Shown here: positions 23,220 through 34,040 of the stretch, in pieces | Layout: each line of letters opens with the position of its first letter | Numbering within the stretch: position 1 is the first letter of the stretch | Origin: Guillardia theta CCMP2712 | Lineage: Eukaryota; Cryptophyceae; Pyrenomonadales; Geminigeraceae | Assembly: GCF_000315625.1 (NCBI RefSeq) | Contig: NW_005434672.1 | Span: forward strand, 817,941-881,940 | Length of the DNA: 64,000 bases | Reading direction: 5' to 3' | The notes under the pieces: generated by a model | Told to the model about the DNA's origin: nothing | The model's input: the letters and a program-made list of their open reading frames with translations, nothing else | The model's database searches: none | Translations under genes and position numbers: made by a program

Positions 23220-24807
23220 TTACGTGTATGATGAGCTTATCACACTACATGTATGGAACATGTGGTTTCGAATCTTGTCTTGTTCAATTGCCCACTTGAT
23301 CCTTGAGATCAGCTTGTACAGGTTTGAGACAGCGCAACACGAATCAAGCAACTCACTGAGAGGGACGTAGCGAACGGATGTAATGCTTTTCTGCTTGATG
23401 TTTCCGTCCAAGCTCTGAATGCTACTTACAAGAGACACGCTGCATCCCTGTCGCAGAATTACCTTGTCCACCTGCAGGAGCTCTTGCATAATGTTGCCGA
23501 CGGGAATGATAAGCCTATTTGCATCAGGTCGCTGACATAAGTAATGAGATAGCTGGCTCACCTGCCTCCTGGCTTGAGCTGGTCGATGAGAGACTGAGGA
23601 ATAGCTATGATGAATGGGATGATCAGGAAACATTCACATGCCTAAAGGAAATTTTGAATGGAGAGAACTACTGACTAGGGGCTGCAGCTCCGACGTGTAT
23701 TGCGTCATATGGGCCATGTTCAGCAATGCCTTGTAAGGTGTCATCAAGCTGCCTGTATTCTGTGCGTATTGGTACCTTTCCGTCCGTCCCCCTCTATCAT
23801 TATCAAGGATTTTGAGTCCTAAGGAACTTGTTTAGTTTCTGTAGTGGAAAAGGGATGAAAGAGAAGAGTAACGGGAAGAGTGAGAGGAATAGAGAGGGAG
23901 AGGAAAAGGGAAGGTGAGGGGAGAGAGGGAGGGAAGGGAGAGGGAGGGAGCAAGGACAGGGAGGGACACGGCGGGGGAGGAGAGCGCCGTACAAGGAGAT
24001 ATTCTTTGCCATCTGCTTTGATATTTGAGATTGATTGCTGGACAAGTTGAGGCACATGCTCCACCCCGACAGCCTTTGGTCCAAATGACAACAATCATTG
24101 TCTTGAAATCGAAGGACGCAAGACAGTATTGGTACCTTGCCTGAGAACCCAACCATGATCTAGAGCAACAAGTCATTCGTGACGACGGCGGCAACGGTTC
24201 AAGCAGCAAAAAACTTACCGCCATGCAGGCGGTCAGGTAGCCTGTGCCACTCCCCACGTCCAGAGCCTTTGATCCTTTCGATCGAAGATTTAAGGACAGA
24301 TGACAACCAAGAAAGCTATCACCTGGTTTGAGATGATCTGCTAGCGCATCCAGGCACATAGCATGCTGCGTCATGATCGTCAAGAGGGTTGGAGGAGAAG
24401 GAGCATGGGGAGGGGCGGGAGACCATGTGGGGAGCACTGATAGTGACATTGTATCCGATCAGCTGAGGAGAATCTTGATAAGGATTCCTCGGGCAATAGT
24501 GCTGTGAAATCGTCAGGAGGGAACGCAAGGAAGTCAGTCGATACACTCGTTCATAGAAGGGATATGCACGTCACACCAGAGCACAGCATCAGGCGTCTTA
24601 AAATGCCAAATCCACACCATGGTAATGATTAGCAGTACCTTTCGGTCCACGCCCAACATTGCCTCACGGACTCGCGAGTTTTGGAATATCCTCGCATCTG
24701 CAATTTTGCAGGTGACAAGCCATGTCAACCGGCACAAAGTACATCAGCTCACTCTCAAGGTTCGAAACAAGTCCCTTGTTGCTGGAGCTGCTACAAGACC
24801 ATGCCAT
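23220..24807 (-). CDS. PCMT1: protein-L-isoaspartate O-methyltransferase
   Basis: Twelve exons (24753-24807, 24639-24697, 24424-24501, 24323-24365, 24219-24274, 24136-24159, 23993-24073, 23776-23818, 23676-23729, 23562-23604, 23463-23514, 23220-23414) give 260 residues in frame. The enzyme uses S-adenosylmethionine to methylate isoaspartyl residues and start their repair, normally in the cytosol. The N-terminus begins MAW as in animal PCMT. The sequence then follows the family closely: [29 protein letters not shown], the SAM-binding [15 protein letters not shown] (about 83-97), [17 protein letters not shown] and [16 protein letters not shown]. After VPLSELL the C-terminal 40 residues are unusual and hydrophilic with three Cys. 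Introns are mostly 42-75 nt; exons are as short as 24 nt. Confidence 0.93.
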
Positions 24808-25790
24808 GCTTGTTGAGAGCTTATGGATCCACGTCAGCGCGAGCTCCTACTCTCGCCGTGTTACCTTCAACTTCGACGGGTACGAGGATGTTCTCTGCAA
24901 GGTGCTCCAGGAGATTGCAGAAACGAAAAAAGGAAGAATTTTCGTGATTTTGGAAACTAATAAGGTCTGTCACTGGATACTCAACTGGAAGCAATGTCAT
25001 AATCATGAAGTCGTTGCGAAGCAACAGTTTGGTGTAGGTTATCGCGCATTACAGCGAGTCAAAAATAATTAATCTGCATCCACATTCCAGTAGAAAATGA
25101 GAGACATGTGCTTGAGAGAAAAGAAAGAAAATTGAATAGCTTCGCAGCATGAACCTCAAGGTGAGGGTGAGACATGCAAAATTGCTCCAAACACAACATG
25201 CAACATTGCTGGCAATCAAGCAACGTGAGGATTCATGAAAGATCCCTTCCACGAGAGGATATGCGTTAGTGCATAAGGGTAATGTCTCGTCCTTGCCATG
25301 CTGATCCCTTGCATGCCGACCAGACCGAGCGCAGCTGCTCATGCAACAATGAGCAGCTGCATTCGCAAGGCATCATTCTGGCAGGGCGCTACAACTAATT
25401 GGTAGCAGGGGTGGGGTCTGGGTGGGGTGATATAGAGAGACCAAGATGTACCCCATCCCTTCCCCCACCTACCCCTTTCTTTGCTTTACCGGAAAAATTG
25501 AAGACGAAATCATGAAGTTTTGAGGGGAGATTTGAAATATTCTCACCATCTTCGAGTAGCAAAATGCAATTAGCTCCTCTCGATTGTGAACGACATCGTT
25601 TATAACACAAGCAATATGCAAGGGAAGGAGACGAACTCAAGGAAGAGGTGACTTGCCGAGGGTGAAGTTGTAAGATTTGATTGCTTCCATTCAGTTGATT
25701 CTTCTCGAAGAGAGAGCTCACCCCGTCAAAACCGCACCAGATTGCTGTTGGGCGGAAGAAATTATCTTGAAACCTCTTGCCGCAAAGCAA
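24808..25790. other. intergenic region
   Basis: No supported exon. The DNA is moderately AT-rich. A G-rich block (ggggtggggtctgggtggggtg, about 25405-25430) is followed at once by a C-rich block (accccatcccttcccccacctacccct, to about 25480), a short inverted pair of the dispersed intergenic type. Confidence 0.45.
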
Positions 25791-26332
25791 ATGTATAGTG
25801 GGACAATCGCCTCAACCAAAGCAATATCACGAAACTTTTGTGGTAACCTTGGGTACAGAAGAATAAGCTACACTCATCCTAAGCTTTATGATCCATTCCA
25901 TGTGCTTGGACTGCACAGGAGTGCAACCAAGAATGAAGTAAAAACAGCATACCTAAAGCTAGCAAAACAATACCACCCCGATCTCTTTCAATTGGAGACG
26001 GAGAAGCGATCGGCACAAGCTAAATTCGTTGAAGTTCAGAAAGCATATAGGCACCTTGCAGGAATACCAGACTCATACCACATGGACATCAATACTTTCC
26101 ACAAGGTGCATGACTCAAACTATCCAGTGTGGACTATGATGGCTAGTTGTCTCGGGTTGGGTACTTTGATGTTCTTCGGCGTTGTCTGGTGAGTCAAGCA
26201 ACTACTTGCCCATATCTGATTCCTTGCTAAGGTGGTGGGACTCTGGAGTATCTGACGAACGGCAGTACCATTACCAGCAATCCACACGTAGATGACACGC
26301 GGCAAGATACAGGAACTTGGACAAATCTCTAG
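25791..26332 (+). CDS. J-domain (DnaJ-type) co-chaperone with a C-terminal membrane segment
   Basis: Exons 25791-26188 and 26266-26332 give 154 residues; the donor GGTGAGT overlaps an in-frame TGA, so the unspliced form would end at 26192. The first ATG (25791) starts a basic, Ser/Thr/Arg-rich leader that looks like a mitochondrial presequence. A J domain follows (DPFHVLGLHRSATKNEVKTA, then the diagnostic HPD, about residues 63-65), which would stimulate an Hsp70 partner. After it there is one hydrophobic segment (MMASCLGLGTLMFFGVV) and a short polar tail, so the protein is likely membrane-anchored with its J domain exposed. No zinc-finger or C-terminal DnaJ domains are present. Confidence 0.82.
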
Positions 26333-26557
26333 CAATGCATGCCCAAGAGAAGGGTTAAGCGTTTTAGGAGTGCTGGCATGCGAGCAACATTTTAGATCAA
26401 TCCATTTTTGGGTTTACTTTTTCCCACTTTTCTACTTTTTCTTTAGCTAACTACACAAATGTAAAGCGCTTGCAAAGCAAAAAAAATCAGATTTTATCTC
26501 TTTCAGCTACGGAGAGAAATCGAGCAAGAAGGTTTAAAAGAATAAAACTTGCAAAAC

Positions 26558-27259
26558 TTATATCTTGATCCTCAGTCCAAAAAGCGTATCAAACGCTCTC
26601 TGCATGGCATGTATCCTCTTGGAACTGCAGTTTCGTGTCTCAGGTTCAGACGGATTCGATTCTAGGAGCTTGCGGCATCTCTCGAAATCTGAACAATGTT
26701 TCTGAACAAAAGGACAAGTTCCTTGCACGAACACTCGAATATGGTTGGGGTTTTCCTTCTGGCACTGAACATACTGCTTGAAGTTGATCTGGGGAGGCGA
26801 CAGGATGTGCCTACCAAAGGTCGAGCTTCGCTTCATTCCTGAGACAGGGGGCATCTCCAACGATCTGTCACCTGCTTCTTGCACGGAAGATTGCTCGGTG
26901 AAGCTAGGATGAACATTTATGCTACCATTATCATCTTCGATTTCCATGCTGAAAGCATGATCAGAAAGTGACTCAACACTTCCTTCGCAGCTGTAACACT
27001 CTTGGTCTGCTACGTCGTCTTTGGCATTTGAATGCAATTCGTTTGCAAAAACCTCATCGCAATTCACATCCAAGTTCCTTTCAAAATGTACGAAGCATTC
27101 CTGAACAAAATCGTCGTCTGGTGATTGAATGTTTCCAAGTAAAATTCGATTGTGAGAATCGTCAGCCTTCAAGTTTTCGTTTTTTCTAATCTGACGTGCT
27201 TGATGAGAAATTTTGCTTGCCTCTTCGGCAAGGAGTCCAATAAAAACCGGTTTGCACAT
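26558..27259 (-). CDS. hypothetical protein, 233 residues
   Basis: A single open frame with an ATG at 27259. The first half is acidic and Ser-rich (many Asp/Glu, likely disordered); the second half is basic with four Cys (QGTCPFVQKHCSDFERCRKLL, then NCSSKR), which might form a small metal or disulphide-linked unit. Base composition is more AT-rich than the neighbouring housekeeping genes. I recognise no family. It is supported by its length without stops in AT-rich DNA, and by a natural-looking N-terminus. Confidence 0.5.
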   Translation of the reverse strand: MCKPVFIGLLAEEASKISHQARQIRKNENLKADDSHNRILLGNIQSPDDDFVQECFVHFERNLDVNCDEVFANELHSNAKDDVADQECYSCEGSVESLSDHAFSMEIEDDNGSINVHPSFTEQSSVQEAGDRSLEMPPVSGMKRSSTFGRHILSPPQINFKQYVQCQKENPNHIRVFVQGTCPFVQKHCSDFERCRKLLESNPSEPETRNCSSKRIHAMQRAFDTLFGLRIKI

Positions 27260-28313
27260 TTCAACTTAAATGATGCGTTTGATTTCTTTGCAGGCTGCTT
27301 CCCCGAGGTTTACGTGGCACCTTCCTCCTTGTCAACTCACTTCGACTCTGTTCCACTCTAGCAACTCTCCACTCGTCTGCAGACCCTATCGCTTGCTTCT
27401 TCTCAACTCTGCTTCTCTCGTGCTCCTTCCGTCCTCCTGACTTGTATGCTGACTGATAGTTGTCAGTTTCGCAGTTATATCCCCTGAAGGTAGGGGTGGA
27501 TTATCCTCCCCACCCCTTCCTGTGTATCCTGTCGAGTACCCCTGGTGGAAATGCGACTGCCAACTAAGTTTTATTCCTGTACCCCTCGTGCGGACTTACA
27601 CCCCACCCCTTTCGTCCGACTGTTTCCACCTACCCACCCCTGATCACCTGTTGTTACGACTCTCCGGGCGGTATCAGATGACTCCGGGTCCTAGGAAGTT
27701 GAGAACGGTGGTATTGCGTACCAGAAGTAAGCTCTCCAAACGATTCATTTTCGTTATTCGACCTCTTGGTCTGCAGTCCCTACGTTGTTGAAAAGATATA
27801 TTTTCGTGTCAGTAACGTGCGTTGCTGACGTTTTACTCGGTTTTGACGAATTAGGGCATGGTCGAGCGGGTATGTCTGGGGATGAGGTATTGAAGCGAGT
27901 GGGGAAATGAGGGAGATGAGTGTTCGGTATGAGGGTTATCGACCCGAGACCTCGAGCCGCGTGCGGGCAATGGCAGCAGGCTGCCTTGTGTGGGAGAGAG
28001 AAGGGTCCATGCCGCTATGCTGTTCCCTGTGGAGTAGATCCTCCTCGTATTGATAGACATGGAGTGTCGATACTAGGCTCTCTGTGACCACCCGGTGTTT
28101 CTTACCCACCTTGACCGCTTCATGTTGATTTGATTCCCCCACGCACCTTGAAATGCGTCTCCTCGCACCCCCGCCTGTGTTTGGGGCTTGTCAGGCTGCA
28201 CAATGCTGACTGATCTTATCTCAACATGAAATGATACACTACCGAGAAAGCATAGTGTGCATCGTGCTGTAACTTGGAAATGATGATTGTTTATCCCAGG
28301 GGAGATTAGCAGG
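27260..28313. other. intergenic region with C-rich block
   Basis: No supported exon. A C-rich degenerate block (tccccaccccttcctg, gtacccctcgtgcgg, ccaccccttt) occupies about 27485-27660. The right end is the leader and promoter of TRMT112. Confidence 0.45.
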
Positions 28314-28795
28314 ATGATCCTCCTCACTCACAACATGCTCGCCTCACCCATGAAGGAAGCTTCGAAGCAGCTGCACCTTAAGATAGAGTGCGAAGAGAAG
28401 GTAGAAAAGGAGCAGGAGTACAACGCGGATTTCCTCAACAGAATGATTGAGAGGATCGATTGGAACTCCTTCTGCGCTGCGGCTCAATCGGTGAGGGACG
28501 GACGCGGTGAGGCGAGTTGAACTATCTGACGCTGCCCCTGGTTCCCGCAGCTGGACGTTGGAAACGGTTTGCCTGAATCGAAGGAGCAAGTAGACAGCTC
28601 GAATGAGGAGCAGATGAAGAAGATACATCACGCTCTCATGGAAGTCGATGTAGTGAAAGGGAGCCTCGTGTGCACAGAGACAGGACGTGAGTGGTGGGAC
28701 CTGTTGAGTGGTACGTCACTGATGCTCGGGCTACAGGAAAGTTTCCGATTGCAGCTGGCATACCAAACATGCTCTTGAACCAAGACGAGTTGTAA
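28314..28795 (+). CDS. TRMT112: TRMT112 methyltransferase activator
   Basis: Exons 28314-28490, 28551-28686 and 28737-28795 give 123 residues, the usual size. TRMT112 is the small obligate partner that stabilises several SAM methyltransferases acting on tRNA, rRNA and release factor (TRMT9/ALKBH8, TRMT11, BUD23 and HEMK2 families). The start MILLTHNMLASP matches the family MKLLTHNML start; the ends of the zinc-knuckle half read GSLVCTETGRKFPIAAGIPN and MLLNQDEL. Two zinc-ligand Cys of the usual Cys4 site are not present (only Cys in VCTETG and IECEE region), so the zinc knuckle may be partly lost. Introns are 60 and 50 nt. Confidence 0.92.
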
Positions 28796-28948
28796 CTGTA
28801 CTTTTGCTGTGATCCATGTAGTGAGCTAGCGCTCACGTATGATGAATTTTTAACATGATTAATGCTATTTTAGAACAAGAAAAGAATCTTGCTACTTGCT
28901 ATTGCATATGGCGAGCCTGTGTGCACTTGAGTCGTTGGATAAGACTTC

Positions 28949-30031
28949 TCAAGCCTTCATTTGCAGCTGTTTTGAGTAATATTCAAGACTCTTCACAAGA
29001 TTCTGACCAGAGCTCAAACCCTCCAGCCTCCTGGGCGAAAACTTTACATTGTGACCGAGGTATGTGACGGAATATCGGCTGCTGTCGTTGAAGATCGGCT
29101 TCGCAACCCTCAACGATCGTGTACTGCTCGATCTCACGAAATCATCTCCCTTCTGTGAGCTGACGCTGCTCAATCTCCTGCTCAGATTCAGAGAGGACTT
29201 GGTTCTCGAGAAGGAGTTCGAACGGAGGAACAATCCGCTCGCTTCACATTCGGGACAGTTGCAAACTGCGGCCATGTCATACGGCTGGCCAGACAAACAG
29301 TTCCATGAAGCAACCTTCGTGCAGGCGCAAGAGAATTTGCACTTCCAGCGAAAACCATCGCCAGTGTGGTAGGAGACACTCTGTCTCGGGTCCAACGAAA
29401 CTTTGAGACTCTGCAGGAAGGCGACGGGCGAGGACCCTCCTGTGCTCCCTCGGCTCTCATGGAAGCTCCCCAGAGAGTAGCAGTCGAGAAGTGTTACAGC
29501 GTCATGCTTCCTCCACACCTGAGCTGTGAACCTCAATTTCTTCGATTGCTTGATGTTTGCCTTGATCTTCCCGATGCATCGCGTTTCGACAAAGAAGCTC
29601 AACTCATCGTGGGCCCAAACAACGTCCAGGATAAAAGGTCGTTTGATGTCTAGTTTCCCCGTTGAGATCACCGAGTGTCCGCATGCGCAAACGAAAGTCT
29701 GTTGCAGAATATCAATGCTGCAGTACCAGACTTTGCTTTTCCTCTTGCGGCTTGTAAAGTCAGACGCAATGTCCTCGGCATTGAGAGAAAACTCAGTCAA
29801 GCCCACTGACATTCCATGCTTGCAATCGTCGAGTATCCACCGAGACAAGTAGTCTTCCTTCAAATTCTTTGGGATCACCATTGTAGCGAAGGACCCAGCA
29901 TGCTCTTGAATGATCGAGGGCACGTAGTCAGAAGTGGCCATGAACGCATCGCTCTGTAACCTTTTGATGGGCCCAAAGCACAACACGTCCCTGATCTCGT
30001 TCACAGTCCCAAAGGATGAACTTCCCGTCAT
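28949..30031 (-). CDS. hypothetical protein, 360 residues
   Basis: A single open frame starts at an ATG at 30031 and ends at 28949. The middle is a globular-looking mix of beta-type segments (WYCSIDILQQTFVCACGHSV, VVWAHDELSFFVETRC); then comes a Cys-rich patch (KCKFSCACTKVASWNC, CNCPEC) and a Ser/Arg-rich C-terminus. The Cys pairs could bind a metal. I recognise no family. Just upstream, another frame reads like a coiled-coil (QKQLKDENVRLETLIDDGK), so the gene may have an earlier exon. The stop lies 153 bp from the convergent TRMT112 stop. Confidence 0.55.
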   Translation of the reverse strand: MTGSSSFGTVNEIRDVLCFGPIKRLQSDAFMATSDYVPSIIQEHAGSFATMVIPKNLKEDYLSRWILDDCKHGMSVGLTEFSLNAEDIASDFTSRKRKSKVWYCSIDILQQTFVCACGHSVISTGKLDIKRPFILDVVWAHDELSFFVETRCIGKIKANIKQSKKLRFTAQVWRKHDAVTLLDCYSLGSFHESRGSTGGSSPVAFLQSLKVSLDPRQSVSYHTGDGFRWKCKFSCACTKVASWNCLSGQPYDMAAVCNCPECEASGLFLRSNSFSRTKSSLNLSRRLSSVSSQKGDDFVRSSSTRSLRVAKPIFNDSSRYSVTYLGHNVKFSPRRLEGLSSGQNLVKSLEYYSKQLQMKA

Positions 30032-31028
30032 CGATCAGAGTCTCGAGTCTGACATTCTCATCTTTCAACTGTTTCTGTGCATGATCTCTCCATCAGGCCA
30101 CCTCGTCGCTCCATCCTGCTGAGATAGTCATGGACTTGTTTCGCCCCGATCGTGCATTGTGTGCAGGAAAAAATGTAACGGTCTGCCTGTTTGTCCGTTA
30201 TTTCCACAACCTTACCGTTACAGTGATGTGTATTATTGTAACGAGTTGTAACGATCAATATTCCTTGCGACGGCTGGCACGTGGTTATGCTGATCCTACC
30301 AAGCAGGAGGAAGGAGGAGGAGGGGGAGGAGGAGAGGGAGATCAAGAGACGAGCATGGCAGCTGGAATATGTAAGCAGAGCGAGATGCAAGAGGGAAGGA
30401 GCGGACGATAGCGGCTGCTGGGAGGAAGGACAGGACTGGCAGGGCTAAGGAGCCTTTACATGGACGGGAGACAAGGATCGTCAGGCTGGAGAGACAATGC
30501 ATAGGTAGCAAGGTTGAGATGAGGGGGAGGATGGTAGTGAAGGAGTATCAAGTCGAGATGATTATGAAGAGGCAGGGGGTGTCGAGGACGACGAGGAAAA
30601 GAGACGGACGGGTGTGTCCGTTTGGGAGACTGTGGTTGGCGGGGAGGTGCAAGCTTGGGATGAATCCACAGAGGGATGAGCTGGAGGGTTAGGAGAGGGA
30701 AAGGAAGGGAAGATTGATTATGAGGTAGAGCAGAAAAGTTATATCTAGGCTTTTCGTTTGGGTGGATACAGCAGACAGCAGGATTGAAACTTTGTTTCGC
30801 CACTGTTACAACATTCAATCCTGCTGTTGCATGTGCTTGGGGATTGCGGCAGCAGTCGTCCATCAAATCACCCAGAGGATGTAGAGTTCAGCCTTGCTGC
30901 CTTGCTCTCTTGCATGCGAAGTTGCAGCTGCGAACTTGTTTATGCCGAGTTTGCACCTTGATGATGGGATCTTTTCGCAGAGGCTCCCTGCCCAACCCTC
31001 CAATGCATGGAAGGAGTGTCATGTTCGA
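30032..31028. other. intergenic region
   Basis: A divergent promoter region between the orphan gene on the left and cysteinyl-tRNA synthetase on the right. It holds A/G-rich low-complexity stretches (about 30300-30620) but no supported exon. Confidence 0.45.
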
Positions 31029-33985
31029 ATGAGAGTTTGGCTCTTGAGTGTCTGCGCTGTTTCCCATCTCTTCAGTTTAGGAGCTGAGACAACTTTTGCT
31101 GTGTCGAGTGCTAGGCCTCTGCCCCAGTTTTCACCAAACCTTGTTGTTGCAGAGGGGGCAGCTCTTAGGATGGCGGACGAGGCGAACGCTGTGAAGAAAC
31201 CCGAGTGGATCGAGCCATGCGGGGGATCGGGGGGGAGAAGAATGCCGCTCATGGTGTCCAACACGCTGACCAGCGGCAAGGTGGAATTCAAACCCAAGGA
31301 CGGCAACACCGTTCGCTGGTACATCTGCGGGCCCACGGTCTACGACAGCTCTCACTTGGGGCATGCTCGGACGTACGTGGCATTCGACGTGATCCGCCGT
31401 ATCCTTGAGAACTTCTTCGGGTTTGACATCTTCTGCGTTATGAACATCACGGGTGAGTGCTGGAGGGTTTGGTGGGGGTCTGCTGAGGGCTGTGTGTGAA
31501 GATGTGGACGACAAGATCATCCTCCGAGCAAGGAGGAACCATTTGCTCAAGATATACAAGGAGAGCTGTCCTCCTCTAGCTAAGGTGGTGCACGGCCACG
31601 GCTGGGCCGATCGTTGTGACAGCTGGGGCAGGTCATCGAGGATGGAGAGTCCGAACTCGCAAAGGCGAAGAAGAAATTCAATGTGAATGGTTGATACCGC
31701 ATCGCTACTTTCGTGACGCTTTTGGCAAGGACAAACTTGCTAAGTTAGAAGAGGATCTAGCAAAGGAAACGAAATCAGGTGAAAGGCACGATGTGTGTTG
31801 CTAAAGCATTTTGCCTCTGGACGGTGGCCGGAAATTGAACGATGCTCTTTGTTTGCGGTCTAACTTTGAGCCACAAAGGACAAAAGAAAAGCATTCAGGA
31901 GGAGATCGACATTTTGAAATACAAGCACAATCAGGTATATTGATGGTTTCCTCTGAAACCTTGGTCCCTCTTTCACTCCTTGCTTCCCTTCCTCCCCACT
32001 GTTGCCCGTCCCGTGCTGGTCACAGTGTTCTACTATGTCATCCTTTTGCATCCCTTTGCTCTATTTCATTTCCTCCTTCCGTGCGCTCTTCCTCCGTTGT
32101 TGTTCCACCCTTTTTCGATTTCCGTTATCGTTCGCGCTGAATGAAGAATGTGTAGGTGTTGGCGCAGGAGGAGGCGTTGAAGCTAGCTCAAGCAGGGAAG
32201 ATGCAAGCTCCAGATCTGATTGACAAGTATGCGTGGAGGATGGTTGGAGGTGTTTGTGATCGGGCGAGTCAGAGTTGGCGACTTGTTGGCATCGAAGCTG
32301 GACGAGGAGCAAGGAGCAGAGATCCGAGACCAGCAAATCTTTCGCTCGCACGCAGCATTCTATGAGCAAGAGTACCACGAGGTGAAGATTTACTGGGGGA
32401 GAGATAGTGCTAGGGGAGGAAGGGAGGTGCTAGGCAGATGGAAGCGAGGGAAGGAGGCACTAGAGGAAGTGGGAGGGAGGAGGGAGAGGCAGGATGATGT
32501 GTAGAGAGCCCAGCAAAGGTCTGACTGTGTCCCAGGACATGAAGTCGCTCGGCGTCCGGCCTCCCGACGTGCTCACGCGCGTCACCGAGTTCATTCCTCA
32601 GATCGTCTCCTACATCCAGAAGATCATCGACAACGGCTTCGCCTATGAGGCGCAGGGCTCTGTCTACTTCGACATCCGCTCCTTCAGGTTGCCTGCTGCC
32701 CTTCCTCTCCTCTTGGCTGGGCTGACTCTCTCTCCCTCCCCTCCAGCAAGACCCACAGCTACCGGAAGCTGTCTTGGAACGAAGCCTCGATGCTCTCTGC
32801 GCTGGCGGAGGCGGAAGGAGCGCTGTCATCGGGAGAAGGAAAGAGGACCGAGTTCGACTTCGCGCTGTGGAAGAAGTCGAAGCCGGGAGAGCCCTCTTGG
32901 GAGAGCCCGTGGGGAGGGGGCAGGCCGGGCTGGCACATCGAGTGCTCAGTGATGGCATCGGAGATTCTGGGGGACACGCTGGACATCCACGGGGGTGGAA
33001 TTGACCTGTGCTTCCCTCACCATGACAACGAGCTAGCACAAGCGGAAGCCTACTACGGGCATCAGCAGTGGGTGAACTACTTCCTGCACAGCGGGCACCT
33101 GTACATCGGGTACCAGAAGATGTCCAAGTCGCTCAAGAACTTCTTCACCATCCGTGAGATCCTCAAGGGAGGGAGCACGATGAAGGTCTCGGAGGAGGAG
33201 AGTGTCGTGCTGCCCGCCTACTCCCCCCGTCAGCTCCGCATCCTCTTCATGATGCACGAGTGGGACAAGCCCATGTACTTCTCCAAGGACACGCTGGACG
33301 TTGCGGTGGGGAAGGAGAAGACCTTCAAGGAGTTCTTCGGGGCCGTCAAGGCCATGGCCAGGGAGGACGTGAAGGGCGTCTCGTCTCTTCCGCAGGCATG
33401 GGGGGAAGCGGAGAACGTGCTGAACCGCAAGATCGAGGACGCTCAGAAGGAGATTGCTGCTGCTCTTGCCGACAACTTCAACACGCCGCAGGCCCTCCTG
33501 CGGCTTCAGGACCTCGTGACCTCTTGCAACATCTACATGAACAGCCCCGACGCCCGCGCCAAGTTCCTCCTTGTGAACAAGGCTGCCGTCTACATCTCCA
33601 AGATCTTCCGGGTCCTCGGCATCGACGACAACGGCTCTGACTTCCCCTTCCTCACCAGCGCGGGGGCGGGAGGGGACGAGGAGGTTCTGTCCTCCGCCCT
33701 CGACGCCTTCTGCTCCCTCAGGGAGGACATCAGAGCCGCGGCCCGAGCGAAGGAGGAGGCAGAGTGGTTCAAGGGCAAGGTGCAGACAGTCAAGTCCGCG
33801 GTCCTCAAGGAGCTTCACGAGGCGGCGAAGAGCCGGAGCTCCCTCCTGCCGCAAGTTCTCTCCGCCTTCGAGGGCTGGGTCGAGTCAGTAGCGCAGGCGG
33901 CAAGCGCTGGATCAGCCGCCTCCGACTACCTCGAGCTCTGCGACAGGGTTCGCGACGACGTGCTGCCTGCCATCGGTGCACCCCT

Positions 33986-34040
<55 letters not shown>

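Noticed and set aside
24722-25072. 116-codon + strand ORF
   Set aside because: Overlaps the first exons of PCMT on the other strand, which match the family in detail; no independent support.
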